64,000 nt of DNA from Glaciimonas immobilis (lineage in GTDB: Bacteria; Pseudomonadota; Gammaproteobacteria; Burkholderiales; Burkholderiaceae_D): NCBI RefSeq assembly GCF_011947285.1, contig NZ_JAAOZT010000013.1:1-64000 (forward strand). The letters are read 5' to 3'. Under the pieces are notes generated by a model that worked only from the letters and a program-made list of their open reading frames with translations, made no database searches and was not told the DNA's origin. Position numbers and translations under genes: made by a program. Of the stretch, positions 17,163-27,190 are shown one piece after another. Positions within the stretch are counted from its first letter, which is position 1. Every line of letters starts with the position of its first letter.

Positions 17163-19040
17163 TCAGCGCTTTAATTGACTAATATCACGCACTGCACCGC
17201 GATCGGCCGAGGTTGCCATGGCAGCATACGCTTGCAACGCTTGTGATACGTAACGCTGGCGATTCACCGGTTTCCATGCATCTTTACCTTTGGCTTCCAT
17301 CGCTACGCGGCGCTGAGCCAGTGCATCGTCGCTGATTGCCAAATGGATACGACGATTTGGAATGTCGATTTCGATCGTGTCACCGTCTTCGACCAGACCA
17401 ATTGCGCCGCCTTCAGCCGCTTCAGGAGACGCATGACCGATCACCAGGCCAGACGAACCGCCCGAGAATCTGCCATCTGTGAACAACGCGCATGACTTGC
17501 CCAGACCTTTGGATTTGATGTACGACGTTGGGTATAACATTTCTTGCATACCGGGGCCGCCTTTTGGTCCCTCATAGCGAATAATGATAGTGTCGCCAGC
17601 TTGTACCACGTCACCCAAAATCGCTTCGACTGCTGCGTCCTGACTTTCAAATACACGTGCTTTGCCGGTGAATTTTAGAATGCTTTCGTCCACTCCAGCG
17701 GTCTTGACGATGCAGCCGTTGACAGCCAGGTTGCCGTACAGTACTGCCAGACCGCCATCCAGAGAATAGGCGTGGGCTTTATCGCGGATGCAACCTGTGC
17801 TGCGGTCCATGTCCAGGCTCTCAAAGCGCTTTTCCTGTGAGAACGCCGTTTGCGTTGCGACACCACCGGGCGCGGCGCTAAATAATTTATGGACCGCGGG
17901 GTCTTGGGTCTGCGTAATGTCGTTGTGAGCAATGGCTTCTGCCAGATCTTTGCTGTGAATTGTCGGGCGGGTGGTGTCGAGCAATCCAGCGCGCGCTAAC
18001 TCACCCAGAATGCTAATAATCCCGCCAGCACGGTGGACATCTTCGATGTGATATTTATCCGTCGCCGGTGCAACTTTGCATAAGCACGGCACGTTACGTG
18101 AGATGCGGTCGATATCGGCCATCTTGAATTCGACTTCTGCTTCTTGCGCTGCAGCCAGCAAATGCAGCACGGTATTGGTAGAACCGCCCATTGACACATC
18201 GAGCGTCATAGCGTTTTCAAACGCGGCCTTATTCGCAATCGTGCGTGGCAGAACGGAATAGTCATCTTGTTCGTAATGACGTTTTGCCAGTTCAACGATC
18301 AGGCGTCCAGCCCGCAAGAACAATTCCTTGCGATCAGCATGCGTTGCGAGAATAGTCCCGTTACCTGGCAATGCCAGACCCAGTGCTTCGGTCAGACAAT
18401 TCATTGAATTGGCAGTGAACATACCGGAACATGATCCGCAGGTGGGGCAGGCAGAGCGTTCAATTTCTGCGATTTCTGCGTCACTGACCGATGAGTCGGC
18501 AGCTTTGACCATGGCATCCACCAGATCGATCTTGATGATGCGCCCGGTGCCGGGTGCCTTACCCGGCAAGACTGCCTCGACTATTTTTCCGGCTTCCATC
18601 GGACCACCGGAAACAAAGACGACCGGAATGTTCAGACGCATCGCTGCCATCAGCATACCGGGCGTGATTTTGTCGCAATTGGAAATACATACCATTGCAT
18701 CCGCGCAGTGCGCGTTGACCATGTATTCGACTGAATCGGCGATCAGTTCGCGCGATGGCAATGAGTACAGCATACCGCCGTGACCCATCGCAATACCATC
18801 ATCAACGGCAATGGTGTTGAATTCTTTAGCGACACCGCCTGCTGCTTCGATTTCACGGGCGACCATTTGACCGAGGTCTTTTAAATGGACGTGACCCGGG
18901 ACGAATTGGGTGAATGAATTAACCACGGCAACGATCGGCTTATCAAAATCGCCATCCTTCATCCCTGTTGCGCGCCAAAGAGCGCGAGCGCCGGCCATAT
19001 TGCGACCATGAGTGGTGGTACGTGAACGATATTCTGGCAT
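17163..19040 (-). CDS. ilvD: Dihydroxy-acid dehydratase
   Basis: 625 residues from the ATG at 19040, with GGAG nine bases upstream; an upstream in-frame start at 19076 would add 12 residues lacking family similarity. Hallmarks are [20 protein letters not shown], the iron-sulfur cysteine motifs [12 protein letters not shown] and [19 protein letters not shown], and the C-terminal [16 protein letters not shown]. The enzyme dehydrates dihydroxy acids in valine, leucine and isoleucine synthesis. Length agrees with the E. coli enzyme (616). It stands alone, away from other ilv genes. Confidence 0.97.
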   Translation of the reverse strand: MPEYRSRTTTHGRNMAGARALWRATGMKDGDFDKPIVAVVNSFTQFVPGHVHLKDLGQMVAREIEAAGGVAKEFNTIAVDDGIAMGHGGMLYSLPSRELIADSVEYMVNAHCADAMVCISNCDKITPGMLMAAMRLNIPVVFVSGGPMEAGKIVEAVLPGKAPGTGRIIKIDLVDAMVKAADSSVSDAEIAEIERSACPTCGSCSGMFTANSMNCLTEALGLALPGNGTILATHADRKELFLRAGRLIVELAKRHYEQDDYSVLPRTIANKAAFENAMTLDVSMGGSTNTVLHLLAAAQEAEVEFKMADIDRISRNVPCLCKVAPATDKYHIEDVHRAGGIISILGELARAGLLDTTRPTIHSKDLAEAIAHNDITQTQDPAVHKLFSAAPGGVATQTAFSQEKRFESLDMDRSTGCIRDKAHAYSLDGGLAVLYGNLAVNGCIVKTAGVDESILKFTGKARVFESQDAAVEAILGDVVQAGDTIIIRYEGPKGGPGMQEMLYPTSYIKSKGLGKSCALFTDGRFSGGSSGLVIGHASPEAAEGGAIGLVEDGDTIEIDIPNRRIHLAISDDALAQRRVAMEAKGKDAWKPVNRQRYVSQALQAYAAMATSADRGAVRDISQLKR

Positions 19041-19441
19041 GACTTCAATCTCCGGTGATTCAATTAGGTGCTGCAATGAGGTGCTGCAATAAGGGCTGAT
19101 ATTAAGTGATGCTAAAGGAGCACATGCGCCGTTAAGGCCCGACTCGATTATAAATCTGCGCTAAGAGTGCCTTGTCACTCGCGCGCTGTCAAATAGTTGA
19201 TTTAGCCTTCAATAAGATGTTTTGCATATTAATCGTTATGGATAAAGTCCGCGCGTAAGTATCCGGGACAGGAAACCGGCGTACCGACTGTTAAATGGTA
19301 AAATTTACTATAGAAATATAAAATGTTAGATAAATTCACTAGTAAATAACAGAAAGAGTTCTTATTAAGAAATATTTTTCCTACTGAATATACTAAACTT
19401 TATGCTGGCAATATCGCCAGACAGGTTAGCAATGGAAAAAT
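19041..19441. other. Divergent intergenic region ilvD / metC-like gene
   Basis: A 400-base non-coding gap between two divergent genes; it must hold both promoters. The part from about 19290 to 19400 is very AT-rich. I see no clear operator repeat or riboswitch. Confidence 0.4.
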
Positions 19442-20773
19442 ATGTCTTCAGTTACTCGTGCAAACTCGGCTCCAGACGTTTCTGCAACCTCCTGCGAACT
19501 TTCCGCTATGGGCAATCTTGATGTCTCGAATGAGCTGTCAAAGCGGCAAGACCTGAGCCACCAAATCGCGCGAGGTAGCGCGCCGGCTCTGGATCAAAAG
19601 GTAATGCAGCACGTAGATACGCAGTTGATTCATGCAGGGCGCGATCCTTCATTATATGGTGGCATGGTAAATACGCCGATTTTTCGTGGTTCGACCATCA
19701 TGGCCGATAACCTTGACGATTGGGAAGCGGGGCGGCAGACCGACAATCCTATGGCCAAATATGGTCGTTTTGGCACGCCCACCACGCGATCCTTCGAGCA
19801 AGCTATGACCACCCTCGAAGGGGGCGATCATGCGTTGGTATTCCCCTCCGGTTTGTCGGCCTGTACCCATAGCATTATGGCGTTTGTGCAGGTCGGCGAC
19901 CATGTATTGATTACCGATAGCGCGTACGGACCGACGCGCGCCTTTGCAGAACGCGTTTTGCGCCGTATGGGCGTTGATGTGGAGTTTTTTGACCCACTGA
20001 TCGGTGGCGAAATTCGCCATTTGATACGATCCAATACGCGCGTTGTGTTTGTTGAGTCGCCGGGCTCGTGGACCTTTGAAGTGCAGGACATCCCGGCGAT
20101 CGCTGAAGAGGCCCATAAAGTCGGCGCTTACGTATTGATGGATAATACCTGGGCGACGCCGTTATATTTCAAACCGTTTAAGCATGGCGTGGATGTATCG
20201 ATCCATGCTGCGACCAAATATATTGTCGGTCATTCAGACGCTTTATTAGGCGTTGCAAGCGCGAACCTGCGATCATGGCCGGTTTTAAAGCAGGGTGCGC
20301 ATGATTTCGGCCAAACGGCTGGGCCGGACGACATTTATCTGGCCTTGCGCGGCATGCGCAGTATGGCGGTGCGTTTGCGTCAGCACTGGGATAGCGGAAT
20401 GCAGCTAGCCGAACATCTGTTATCGCAGGCGCTGGTTGAACGAGTGCTGCATCCAGCGTTGCCGTCCGATCCAGGGCACCGTCTCTGGAAGCGCGACTTC
20501 CTCGGTGCCAGCGGCTTGTTCACGATAGAACTGAAACCCGTGGGTCGTCCTGCGCTGGCAAGTTTTTTCGACAGCCTGAAATTATTCGGCATCGGATTAT
20601 CGTGGGGCGGATATGAGAGTTTGGCACTGCCAATCGATAAACCGCCTTCCCGCATAGCATCGCACAAGACGTATCAAAACCCTTTAATACGGATTCACGT
20701 TGGCCTGGAAAATATCGATGATCTCAAGCGCGATATGGACCGCGCTTTTAAAAGCATGGCACTGGCATTGTAA
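19442..20773 (+). CDS. metC: Cystathionine beta-lyase (PLP-dependent Cys/Met metabolism enzyme)
   Basis: 443 residues. The fold begins with VDTQLIHAGRDPSLYGG; GRFGTPTTRSFE, HALVFPSGLSA and the PLP lysine motif HAATKYIVGHSD (Lys near residue 258) mark the Cys/Met metabolism family, and the spacing fits proteobacterial MetC. It would split cystathionine to homocysteine, pyruvate and ammonia. The first 55 or so residues are Ser/Ala-rich and not part of the enzyme; a start at ATG 19603 (MQHVDTQLIH) is possible, but a weak GGA before 19442 also fits. Cystathionine gamma-synthase or related lyases are the alternative calls. Confidence 0.85.
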   Translation: MSSVTRANSAPDVSATSCELSAMGNLDVSNELSKRQDLSHQIARGSAPALDQKVMQHVDTQLIHAGRDPSLYGGMVNTPIFRGSTIMADNLDDWEAGRQTDNPMAKYGRFGTPTTRSFEQAMTTLEGGDHALVFPSGLSACTHSIMAFVQVGDHVLITDSAYGPTRAFAERVLRRMGVDVEFFDPLIGGEIRHLIRSNTRVVFVESPGSWTFEVQDIPAIAEEAHKVGAYVLMDNTWATPLYFKPFKHGVDVSIHAATKYIVGHSDALLGVASANLRSWPVLKQGAHDFGQTAGPDDIYLALRGMRSMAVRLRQHWDSGMQLAEHLLSQALVERVLHPALPSDPGHRLWKRDFLGASGLFTIELKPVGRPALASFFDSLKLFGIGLSWGGYESLALPIDKPPSRIASHKTYQNPLIRIHVGLENIDDLKRDMDRAFKSMALAL

Positions 20774-20838
20774 GCAGGAATTAAACTATTTTCGGAGCAG
20801 TGCGGTTGCAGCGCCACGCAGCAGGTGCCAAAAGAAGC

Positions 20839-21309
20839 TTAATTAGACCCATCGATATATCCCAGCGGCAGTGCCGTGGTGTGCTTGATTTGCTCCATAG
20901 CAAAGCTGGCACTGACATCAAATAGTGCATTTGATTGGGTTAGTTTTTGGTATACCTTGTCATAGGCGGCGATATTCGGCACTACTATCCGCAGCAGATA
21001 GTCTATATGGCCGCTCATCCGATAAAATTCAACCACTTCTGGAATGAGCTGTACTGCGGCGCTAAACTGGGCGTACCATGCGGCATTGTGCTGATTGGTT
21101 TTGATTGAGACAAATACTGTCACGCCTACGTTGAGTTTCTGCGGATCCAGCAACGCGACCCGACGCATCAGGTAACCTTCTTCTTCCAGTTTCTGGATAC
21201 GGCGCCAGCACGGGGTCGATGAGAGATTCACCTTCTCCGCTATTTCGGCTACCGCTACGGTCGCATCCTCTTGCAGGATGGCCAGAATCTGTTTGTCTAT
21301 TTTGTCCAT
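20839..21309 (-). CDS. Lrp/AsnC-family transcriptional regulator
   Basis: 156 residues from the ATG at 21309 (AAGG a few bases upstream); the longer frame to 21498 is not family-like. The HTH is complete (DKIDKQILAILQEDA, then VNLSSTPCWRRIQKLEEEG), followed by the RAM ligand-binding domain (VSIKTNQH, VVEFYRMSGHIDYLLRIV). The GxxDYLLR motif sits where amino acids usually bind. It is convergent with the metC-like gene, so it is not an obvious divergent regulator of it. Its target cannot be read here. Confidence 0.93.
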   Translation of the reverse strand: MDKIDKQILAILQEDATVAVAEIAEKVNLSSTPCWRRIQKLEEEGYLMRRVALLDPQKLNVGVTVFVSIKTNQHNAAWYAQFSAAVQLIPEVVEFYRMSGHIDYLLRIVVPNIAAYDKVYQKLTQSNALFDVSASFAMEQIKHTTALPLGYIDGSN

Positions 21310-21972
21310 ATCAGCCTTAGTTTGTTTAGTCGTGTTGTTGAAAAGGGCTTGTCGGCCTATTTCGGATGGAAATACACAGGCTACGTCATGCCCGCAATCG
21401 GGCACGACGGGCATCATTTTGTGATGCAATGAATATAGGATTTGTTGATCATATTGGGCATAAGCCAAACCGCGCTGCAATCGAAAAGGGCCCTGCAATG
21501 CAGCCGCGCAGGACTTGTCCAGAGTCTTATATGATGCTGTTTTATTTGTGCCGCTGTCGAGTGCCGCCTCAATGTAGGTGAGATCCGCTGCCTGATAAGC
21601 GGTGCGCGCAGCCCGTGGGGGCGCCCGTGCGTTAGGGCATCTGGCAGGTTTTCTGTGCCGTATGACGGTAATAAATTCACGTGAGTAGGTTTACCATGCA
21701 TGCAATATGGTCTTAGATATAAAACGTCAAAAAGATGGATTAGCGTCAATTTTACAGTGAGATGGCAGCAAGTTGCTAAGATCATGCGACAGATCCTAAG
21801 AGATAATTTGGTCGCAGACTTTATGTGCGCTCAACGCATATAATAAATTGCAGGTTAATTTTTTAGGCAAACAAAACCCCGACAAAATTTAACATTCATC
21901 CAATTATTGTTTTAGTTAATTAATTTCCGTGGCCCAATTAAATCGAGAATTTCCTACTCACTTTTACGTAAA
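21310..21972. other. Intergenic region without recognised gene
   Basis: About 660 bases between the Lrp-like and HugZ-like genes. Frames in it lack family motifs or good ribosome-binding sites. The right half (21830-21960) is AT-rich and likely carries the promoter of the gene at 21973. Confidence 0.4.
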
Positions 21973-22632
21973 GTGCACATGAAAATTACCTTTGCTTCCG
22001 CACTACATTTGATGCATGAGGCCACTTGGGGCAGCTTGGCTACACACTCCGCCGAGATGCCAGGATATCCCTTTGCGACTGCGTTGCCATTTGCTTTAGA
22101 TGAACAACATTGTCCGGTGTGTTTAATCAGCGGTCTTGCTGAACATACTAAGAATCTTATTGCTGATGCCCGCGCAAGTTTTTTGATTCATAGCCCAACG
22201 GGAGACAATGTATTGACAGGAGAAAGGATATCGATTATTGGAAACATGGTAGCGATTTCGCCTTCGCAGGATTTCATCACGCGGTACTTGCGCTATCACC
22301 CCGATGCGCGAGAATATCTTGCGCTCGGGGACTTTACGTTCTATCGACTGACACCTAAACGGTCTCGGTATGTCGCTGGATTTGGCCAGATGGGATGGCT
22401 TGAAGCAGAAGAATGGACAGAGGCAAAAATATTGCCATTGGCCGAGGAAAAGACTGTCATACACGACATCGCCAGTATGCGCAAGGCTCCGACCAAAATT
22501 TTTGGAATTGACTATTACGGGTTTGACGTAGAGATCAATGGCAAACGTACACGGCAACGGTTTCCGGACGCGCCCATTGCCTTAGGTCAAATGAGCGAAA
22601 TTGTGAGACGGTTTCTTGCGGCGTTCGAATAA
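21973..22632 (+). CDS. HugZ/HutZ-like pyridoxamine 5'-phosphate oxidase-fold protein
   Basis: About 219 residues, starting at GTG 21973 or ATG 21979; the ribosome-binding site is weak. The N-terminal split-barrel reads ATWGSLATHSAEMPGYPFAT, then SGLAEHTKNLIADARASFL, RYLRYHPDAREYLALGDFTFYRL and RYVAGFGQMGWLEAEEW. This combination is typical of the family that includes the heme-utilisation protein HugZ. Similar proteins also occur as general FMN-binding proteins, so a role in heme use is only a possibility; no heme transporter lies next to it. Confidence 0.8.
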   Translation: MHMKITFASALHLMHEATWGSLATHSAEMPGYPFATALPFALDEQHCPVCLISGLAEHTKNLIADARASFLIHSPTGDNVLTGERISIIGNMVAISPSQDFITRYLRYHPDAREYLALGDFTFYRLTPKRSRYVAGFGQMGWLEAEEWTEAKILPLAEEKTVIHDIASMRKAPTKIFGIDYYGFDVEINGKRTRQRFPDAPIALGQMSEIVRRFLAAFE

Positions 22633-22760
22633 CTGATTATCCTCCAACCACTGATTCTGGATCAGGCTAACCGGTTGGCGGAAGTTCGGTAGCTAAGCGC
22701 GATGCGGTCCTCGAATAATTGGAACGTTTTAAAAAAAATAGTGCACCAACCAAGGCGTCC

Positions 22761-23468
22761 TTAACATCCCAGCATTTCCGCGAGTGCTAAAATATTGGTG
22801 GCATGAAAGGTATTGTCGGGATGCGGCGAAACGTCTTTAATGCGCGCAGCCCCAAACTCCAAAGGGCGCTCAACGTAGGCAGTATTAAGCCCGGACTTGT
22901 GGGCCGCATTCAGATCATCCTGATGCGCGGCCACAAGCATTACTTCCTCTGGCGCTATGGCAAAAATTTTTGCTACGCCCAAATAGGTTGCCGGATCAGG
23001 TTTATACTTTTGGAAAACCTCTGCCGATAAAATACAATCCCACGGTAATCCTGCGCGTTTGGCCATATTAGTGAGCAATCCGATATTGCCGTTCGAGAGC
23101 GTACAGATAGTGTATTTGGATTTAAGGCGCGTCAATCCTGCGACAGAATCCGGCCATGCGTCCAGCCGATGCCACACTTTATTCAGATGGCCTTTCTGAA
23201 TTTCATTCAAACCTGTAATGCCAAATCGCTGGAGTATATCTTCCAGGATCATGCGATGTAAGTCATCGATTAATGTCCATCCCAACTCGCCCGACATAAC
23301 GCGTTGCATCGCTGGCTTGTAACCGTCGCGCCACGCCACTGCAAACTGCGCGCCGGTTATACCATTGGTAATGTCAGGATGGATGTCGTCGAATTCGCGC
23401 GCAATGCTGCCGTGCCAGTCAACGACTGTGCCGAAGATATCGAATGCCAGTACCTTTAATTGTGTCAT
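22761..23468 (-). CDS. Haloacid dehalogenase type II (HAD superfamily)
   Basis: 235 residues. Motif I is FDIFGTVVDWHGS with the nucleophile Asp near residue 9; CTLSNGN is motif II, EVFQKYKPDP holds the motif III Lys, and MLVAAHQDDLNAAHKSG is the last motif. The order and spacing match L-2-haloacid dehalogenases, which hydrolyse short 2-halo acids with inversion. In many genomes such genes are annotated this way although the natural substrate is unknown. It stands alone between converging neighbours. Confidence 0.88.
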   Translation of the reverse strand: MTQLKVLAFDIFGTVVDWHGSIAREFDDIHPDITNGITGAQFAVAWRDGYKPAMQRVMSGELGWTLIDDLHRMILEDILQRFGITGLNEIQKGHLNKVWHRLDAWPDSVAGLTRLKSKYTICTLSNGNIGLLTNMAKRAGLPWDCILSAEVFQKYKPDPATYLGVAKIFAIAPEEVMLVAAHQDDLNAAHKSGLNTAYVERPLEFGAARIKDVSPHPDNTFHATNILALAEMLGC

Positions 23469-23652
23469 TTTTCTTCTCTTTTTAGATTTGTTTGAGCTTT
23501 GTATTAGCTTGGATTCCGGCTCAAGTTTCTGCTTAAATTCGTACTTTCATGCCAACGTTTAGTGGATTACGCTAGGGTTCCGGTCGGTGTCGGTGTTGTT
23601 GCGCGGTGCACCAGACGCAATGACCGCACTAGACGCCTTCACTACAGAGCAT

Positions 23653-24849
23653 CTACGTGTTGTCTCCTGATAGCGCATATTTACGGCAGTGCTCAAGATA
23701 GCCGCCTTCATGGCTGGCGATAAGCTGGACCACACTGTTCCATAACCATGCGGGCGTGGCAAGCGTTTTAGGCCGATTAAGTTTTAGTTCACGCAGCCAG
23801 CTTTTGCGACTCGGATCATCCATCTGTCGCGCGTGCGCGCAGCCCACAGCGTGGCCCAGATAACGTGCCATATGGGTTGCTTGCTCAACGCCAAGCTCTT
23901 CGATTTCCAGTTTGAGATCTTGAGGCAGGAGTTCTCTGATAAATACACCGTGGGCCAAAAAGCGTTGGGCGGCCATGCGTTCGCCTAAGGCGGGTGACAT
24001 ATGGCGCGCACCCTCAACCACCCGCCGGGCGTTATCGCGTGGCATGCTGACGTGTGCATAACGCGGGGCGGCCGCAATGGTCGCTTCTTTAATATCGATA
24101 AGGCAGTAATCATCGTCGCCGACGTTGACCAGCACAGCATAGCGTAACCGCCCTAACGAGCTGCATCCTTTTACCCAATAAGCGGCGTCTGCGACCTCAA
24201 TCTTTGCATCTTCATCGCGAGACTTTAAGCGGGTGATCAGGCTGATCACCTCTTTCGACTCAAACATGGTCGCGATACTTTTTTTCTCCGCCTTGGATAG
24301 AGGCCAAAAATTTTTTCCGAGTGGGATATTGGGTCGGGTATCGACAATTCGCTCTCGGGCGAGTTCTTTCCATGAGCGTTTAACCGCGCTACGCAGAACA
24401 ACTTTAACTACCTCGGGTTTTTGCATGCGCACCCGCGATTGACCATCATGGCCCGCTTCTAGTGCTTGTTCATAACCTGCCACCAAATGCTCCAGCATGC
24501 CTGCGGTGATAGCACCCGGCAAGCGCGATCCGCGTGCGACTGCAGCTAGCGACAGCCCGAGCCTGACCAGATCGTGCGCAGGATTACCAATAATCGTCTG
24601 ATCGAAGTCGCGTATTTGTACCTCGACCCGTCCATCGGCTGCGGCTAGCGGTCCCAAGTTGCCAAGATGGCAGTCGCCGCAAATCCATATCGCAGGGCCG
24701 TGAGGCAAGTTATGCCCTCTTAGACTGTGTAGCCATTCGTAGTATTGGGCGGTATTACCGCGCACGTACGCGTGTGGTGAACGTGCCATTTTCTGATTTC
24801 GGCGAGCGGTCAACAGCGGCTGACGGGCATCCGGAACGGGGATATTCAT
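23653..24849 (-). CDS. DUF2252 family protein
   Basis: About 398 residues from the ATG at 24849; an in-frame ATG at 24867 would add six residues. Landmarks are ICGDCHLGNLGP and IRDFDQTIIGNPAHDLVRL, which together look like the catalytic loop and metal site of a kinase-like fold; VKGCSSLGRLRYAVLV follows in the middle. This is the DUF2252 pattern. Function is not established for the family. It starts a stretch of accessory and stress genes. Confidence 0.85.
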   Translation of the reverse strand: MNIPVPDARQPLLTARRNQKMARSPHAYVRGNTAQYYEWLHSLRGHNLPHGPAIWICGDCHLGNLGPLAAADGRVEVQIRDFDQTIIGNPAHDLVRLGLSLAAVARGSRLPGAITAGMLEHLVAGYEQALEAGHDGQSRVRMQKPEVVKVVLRSAVKRSWKELARERIVDTRPNIPLGKNFWPLSKAEKKSIATMFESKEVISLITRLKSRDEDAKIEVADAAYWVKGCSSLGRLRYAVLVNVGDDDYCLIDIKEATIAAAPRYAHVSMPRDNARRVVEGARHMSPALGERMAAQRFLAHGVFIRELLPQDLKLEIEELGVEQATHMARYLGHAVGCAHARQMDDPSRKSWLRELKLNRPKTLATPAWLWNSVVQLIASHEGGYLEHCRKYALSGDNT

Positions 24850-25215
24850 TGATTGCCATCCATTCAAAAAATCAACGCAGATATCCTCGATATCGGATAA
24901 TGTGCGATATTCACCTTAGCGAGGGCGAAGCAGGCCTTTCCCTTTAGTTTCTCATAATGCTGCGCAAGTGAACATGATTAAAATACGACAGTGTTGAGGG
25001 ACATCGTCTGGCACCGCTCTAAAAAATAATGATTTGAACCGGTCAGGTGCACCCTAATCCGAGATAAATTTTCGAGCACCACTTAGTGGGATACGTCATT
25101 TACGGGAATACATAATTAAGTCAGGACATTCACTTGCCGTCACGTAACTTTGCGATTTCTGGCTGAGCCTCTGCCGGTGATCCCACGAGGGCATTTTAAG
25201 GTCAAACGGATCATT

Positions 25216-25614
25216 ATGCTTTATAAAAGAATTGCTCTCGGTATCGTCTTTATCTGGTTCGCCGTCGGTGGCTCAGGACATTTTATTGCCCCCGATTTTT
25301 TTATAAAAATCATTCCTCCCGACCTGCCCTGGCGGATGCCAGCCGTGTATATCAGCGGGTTTTTTGAACTGGCGGGGGCGCTAGGATTGATTTTTTACAG
25401 GACCCGAAGAATGGCGGGAGTCGGGCTACTTGTATTGACCATCGTCGTCACCCCCGCAAACGTTTATATGTGGCGTAACGCCGCACTTTTCCCCATGGTT
25501 TCTGAGACTTTGTTGGCCTTCAGATTAATCTTGCAAATAGGGCTGCTGGCTTGTATCTGGTGGGGATCGTCGTTGACACCACGCAATAAAGCGCGCAGTA
25601 GGTCAGTTAAATAA
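25216..25614 (+). CDS. DoxX-like small membrane protein
   Basis: About 132 residues from ATG 25216, with GGA about eight bases upstream. Four hydrophobic segments are visible (ALGIVFIWFAVGG, then AVYISGFFELAGALGLIF, VGLLVLTIVVTPANVYM and ILQIGLLACIWW). The G-x-x-H-F near the end of helix 1 and the E-x-x-x-A-x-x-L in helix 2 are common in DoxX/DoxD-like proteins. Its role is unknown; some relatives act in redox or thiol stress. Confidence 0.75.
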   Translation: MLYKRIALGIVFIWFAVGGSGHFIAPDFFIKIIPPDLPWRMPAVYISGFFELAGALGLIFYRTRRMAGVGLLVLTIVVTPANVYMWRNAALFPMVSETLLAFRLILQIGLLACIWWGSSLTPRNKARSRSVK

Positions 25615-25802
25615 GCGCAAATTTGAGAGGTCTGAAGAATTCTGCCATGATCGTAACGGTAGGTCAGGACTGGATGCTGCTAGTTGATGTCGCGCACCGT
25701 TGTGGACCGTTGTTAATCCCGCCTGCACCAAACATAACCCCCCCGCATTGAATAATCAGACACAATTCTCTCCATAATAAAAACGTCTACGCGCAGGATT
25801 AC

Positions 25803-26399
25803 ATGAAAAAAACGATTGCTATATTACTATTTTATATCTCTAGCTCGACGGTTTTCGGGGGTGAAACTATCGTTTTCATTCGACATGGCGAGAAACCAAA
25901 GCAGGGCCTCGGGCAACTTAATTGTCAAGGCTTGAACCGATCCATGGCCTTGCCTGACGTACTGATAAAAAAATTCGGGAAACCTGATGCCATTTTCGCG
26001 CCGGATCCATCCCAGCTTAAAAAAGACGGCGACCGGGTTTACGCTTACGTCCGCCCCTTGGCAACGATTGAACCGACGGCTATTCGTTTGGAAATGCCGG
26101 TCAATGTTGCCTTTGGATTCGATAACAGCGCGGGATTAAAAGACGCACTGTTGGCGCCTGTATACAAAAACGCAGTTGTGTTTGTCGCGTGGGAGCATCA
26201 CCTTGCGGAAAAGGTAGCGCGGCAACTGGTTGCAAGTATCAGTAAAACCGAGGCCGCGAAAGTCCCTGAATGGCAAAACGACGATTTTGATAGTATTTAT
26301 GTCGTTCGTACTGGAATCAGTGCAGGGGTGGAAGGGGTATCATTTAACATTGATAAACAAGGACTAAATGCGCTGTCGAGCACTTGTCCAGTTGACTGA
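25803..26399 (+). CDS. Exported histidine phosphatase family protein
   Basis: 198 residues. An N-terminal signal peptide (KKTIAILLFYISSSTVFG) is followed by ETIVFIRHGEKPKQGLGQLN, the RHGE motif with the catalytic His of the histidine phosphatase superfamily. A later WEHHLAEKVAR supplies the second His region. The enzyme should act on phosphate esters in the periplasm; the substrate is unknown. Confidence 0.8.
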   Translation: MKKTIAILLFYISSSTVFGGETIVFIRHGEKPKQGLGQLNCQGLNRSMALPDVLIKKFGKPDAIFAPDPSQLKKDGDRVYAYVRPLATIEPTAIRLEMPVNVAFGFDNSAGLKDALLAPVYKNAVVFVAWEHHLAEKVARQLVASISKTEAAKVPEWQNDDFDSIYVVRTGISAGVEGVSFNIDKQGLNALSSTCPVD

Positions 26400-26592
26400 C
26401 CGGCCCGCGATCCGCTTGCCTGGCTATGGGAAGTCGTAAAACAGGTTACATTAGGACGACGGTGCGCATGCGGTGCGGATAATCGGCATCCTTACAGAAG
26501 ATTGCGCAGGTTTTTGCCTTTTGGTGTGTCTATTTGTCCGAGACGGGCTTGCGCGCCGTTATCTCTCGATCCCTTCTGATAAAGGAAATACC

Positions 26593-27063
26593 TTGCAACA
26601 GTCCAACGTTTATAATGATTCCCGTCACGCCTTGACAACACGCGTTTTGGTCGCCAAGGCCTTGAAGGATTTGTCCTGGGAGCAAATAGCGACTGGCACC
26701 GGGCTTAGCATTGTGTACGTTACTGCCGCTCTATTAGGTCAGCACGCCTTGCCAAAAAACGTAGCGGAAATAGTTTGCCAGCGTCTCGACCTCGCGGCTG
26801 GCGACGCCGCGGAACTACAGTCGATACCTTTACGGGGAAGCATCGCCGGAGGAGTTCCTACCGACCCGACGATTTACCGTTTTTATGAAATGGTGCAGAT
26901 CTATGGTACAACCTTGAAAGCCCTAGTACACGAGCAGTTTGGGGACGGTATTATCAGCGCCATTAATTTTAAACTGGATATTAAAAAAGTAGACGATCCG
27001 GAAGGCGGATCGCGTGCTGTTATCACGCTGGACGGTAAATTTTTGCCCAATAAACCGTTTTAA
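26593..27063 (+). CDS. cynS: Cyanate hydratase (cyanase)
   Basis: 156 residues from TTG 26593, with AAAGGA at 26581-26586; that is exactly the length of E. coli CynS, so I discard the longer frame from 26473. The N-terminal helical part ([21 protein letters not shown]) and the catalytic domain ([20 protein letters not shown], then [18 protein letters not shown]) are intact, including the active-site Arg and Glu in YRFYE and the Ser in GIISAI. It turns cyanate and bicarbonate into ammonia and CO2. No cynT or cynR lies alongside, so it is a lone gene. Confidence 0.95.
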   Translation: MQQSNVYNDSRHALTTRVLVAKALKDLSWEQIATGTGLSIVYVTAALLGQHALPKNVAEIVCQRLDLAAGDAAELQSIPLRGSIAGGVPTDPTIYRFYEMVQIYGTTLKALVHEQFGDGIISAINFKLDIKKVDDPEGGSRAVITLDGKFLPNKPF

Positions 27064-27111
27064 TAGTTGCTGGTAAATGGTGGTTTTGGCGTTAATAAAA
27101 GCCCGGCCAGC

Positions 27112-27147
27112 AAAACGCACCACGGCAAGGCGCTGCCGGGTGCGTTT
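27112..27147. terminator. Bidirectional terminator between cynS and the alcohol dehydrogenase
   Basis: AAACGCACC (27113-27121) pairs with GGTGCGTTT (27139-27147), with an inner GGCA/TGCC stem. The outer A and T runs suit termination from both converging genes. Confidence 0.8.
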
Positions 27148-27190
27148 AATCGCTTAACGAAAATGGCACATTGAGCGGAGCGTTTGACAT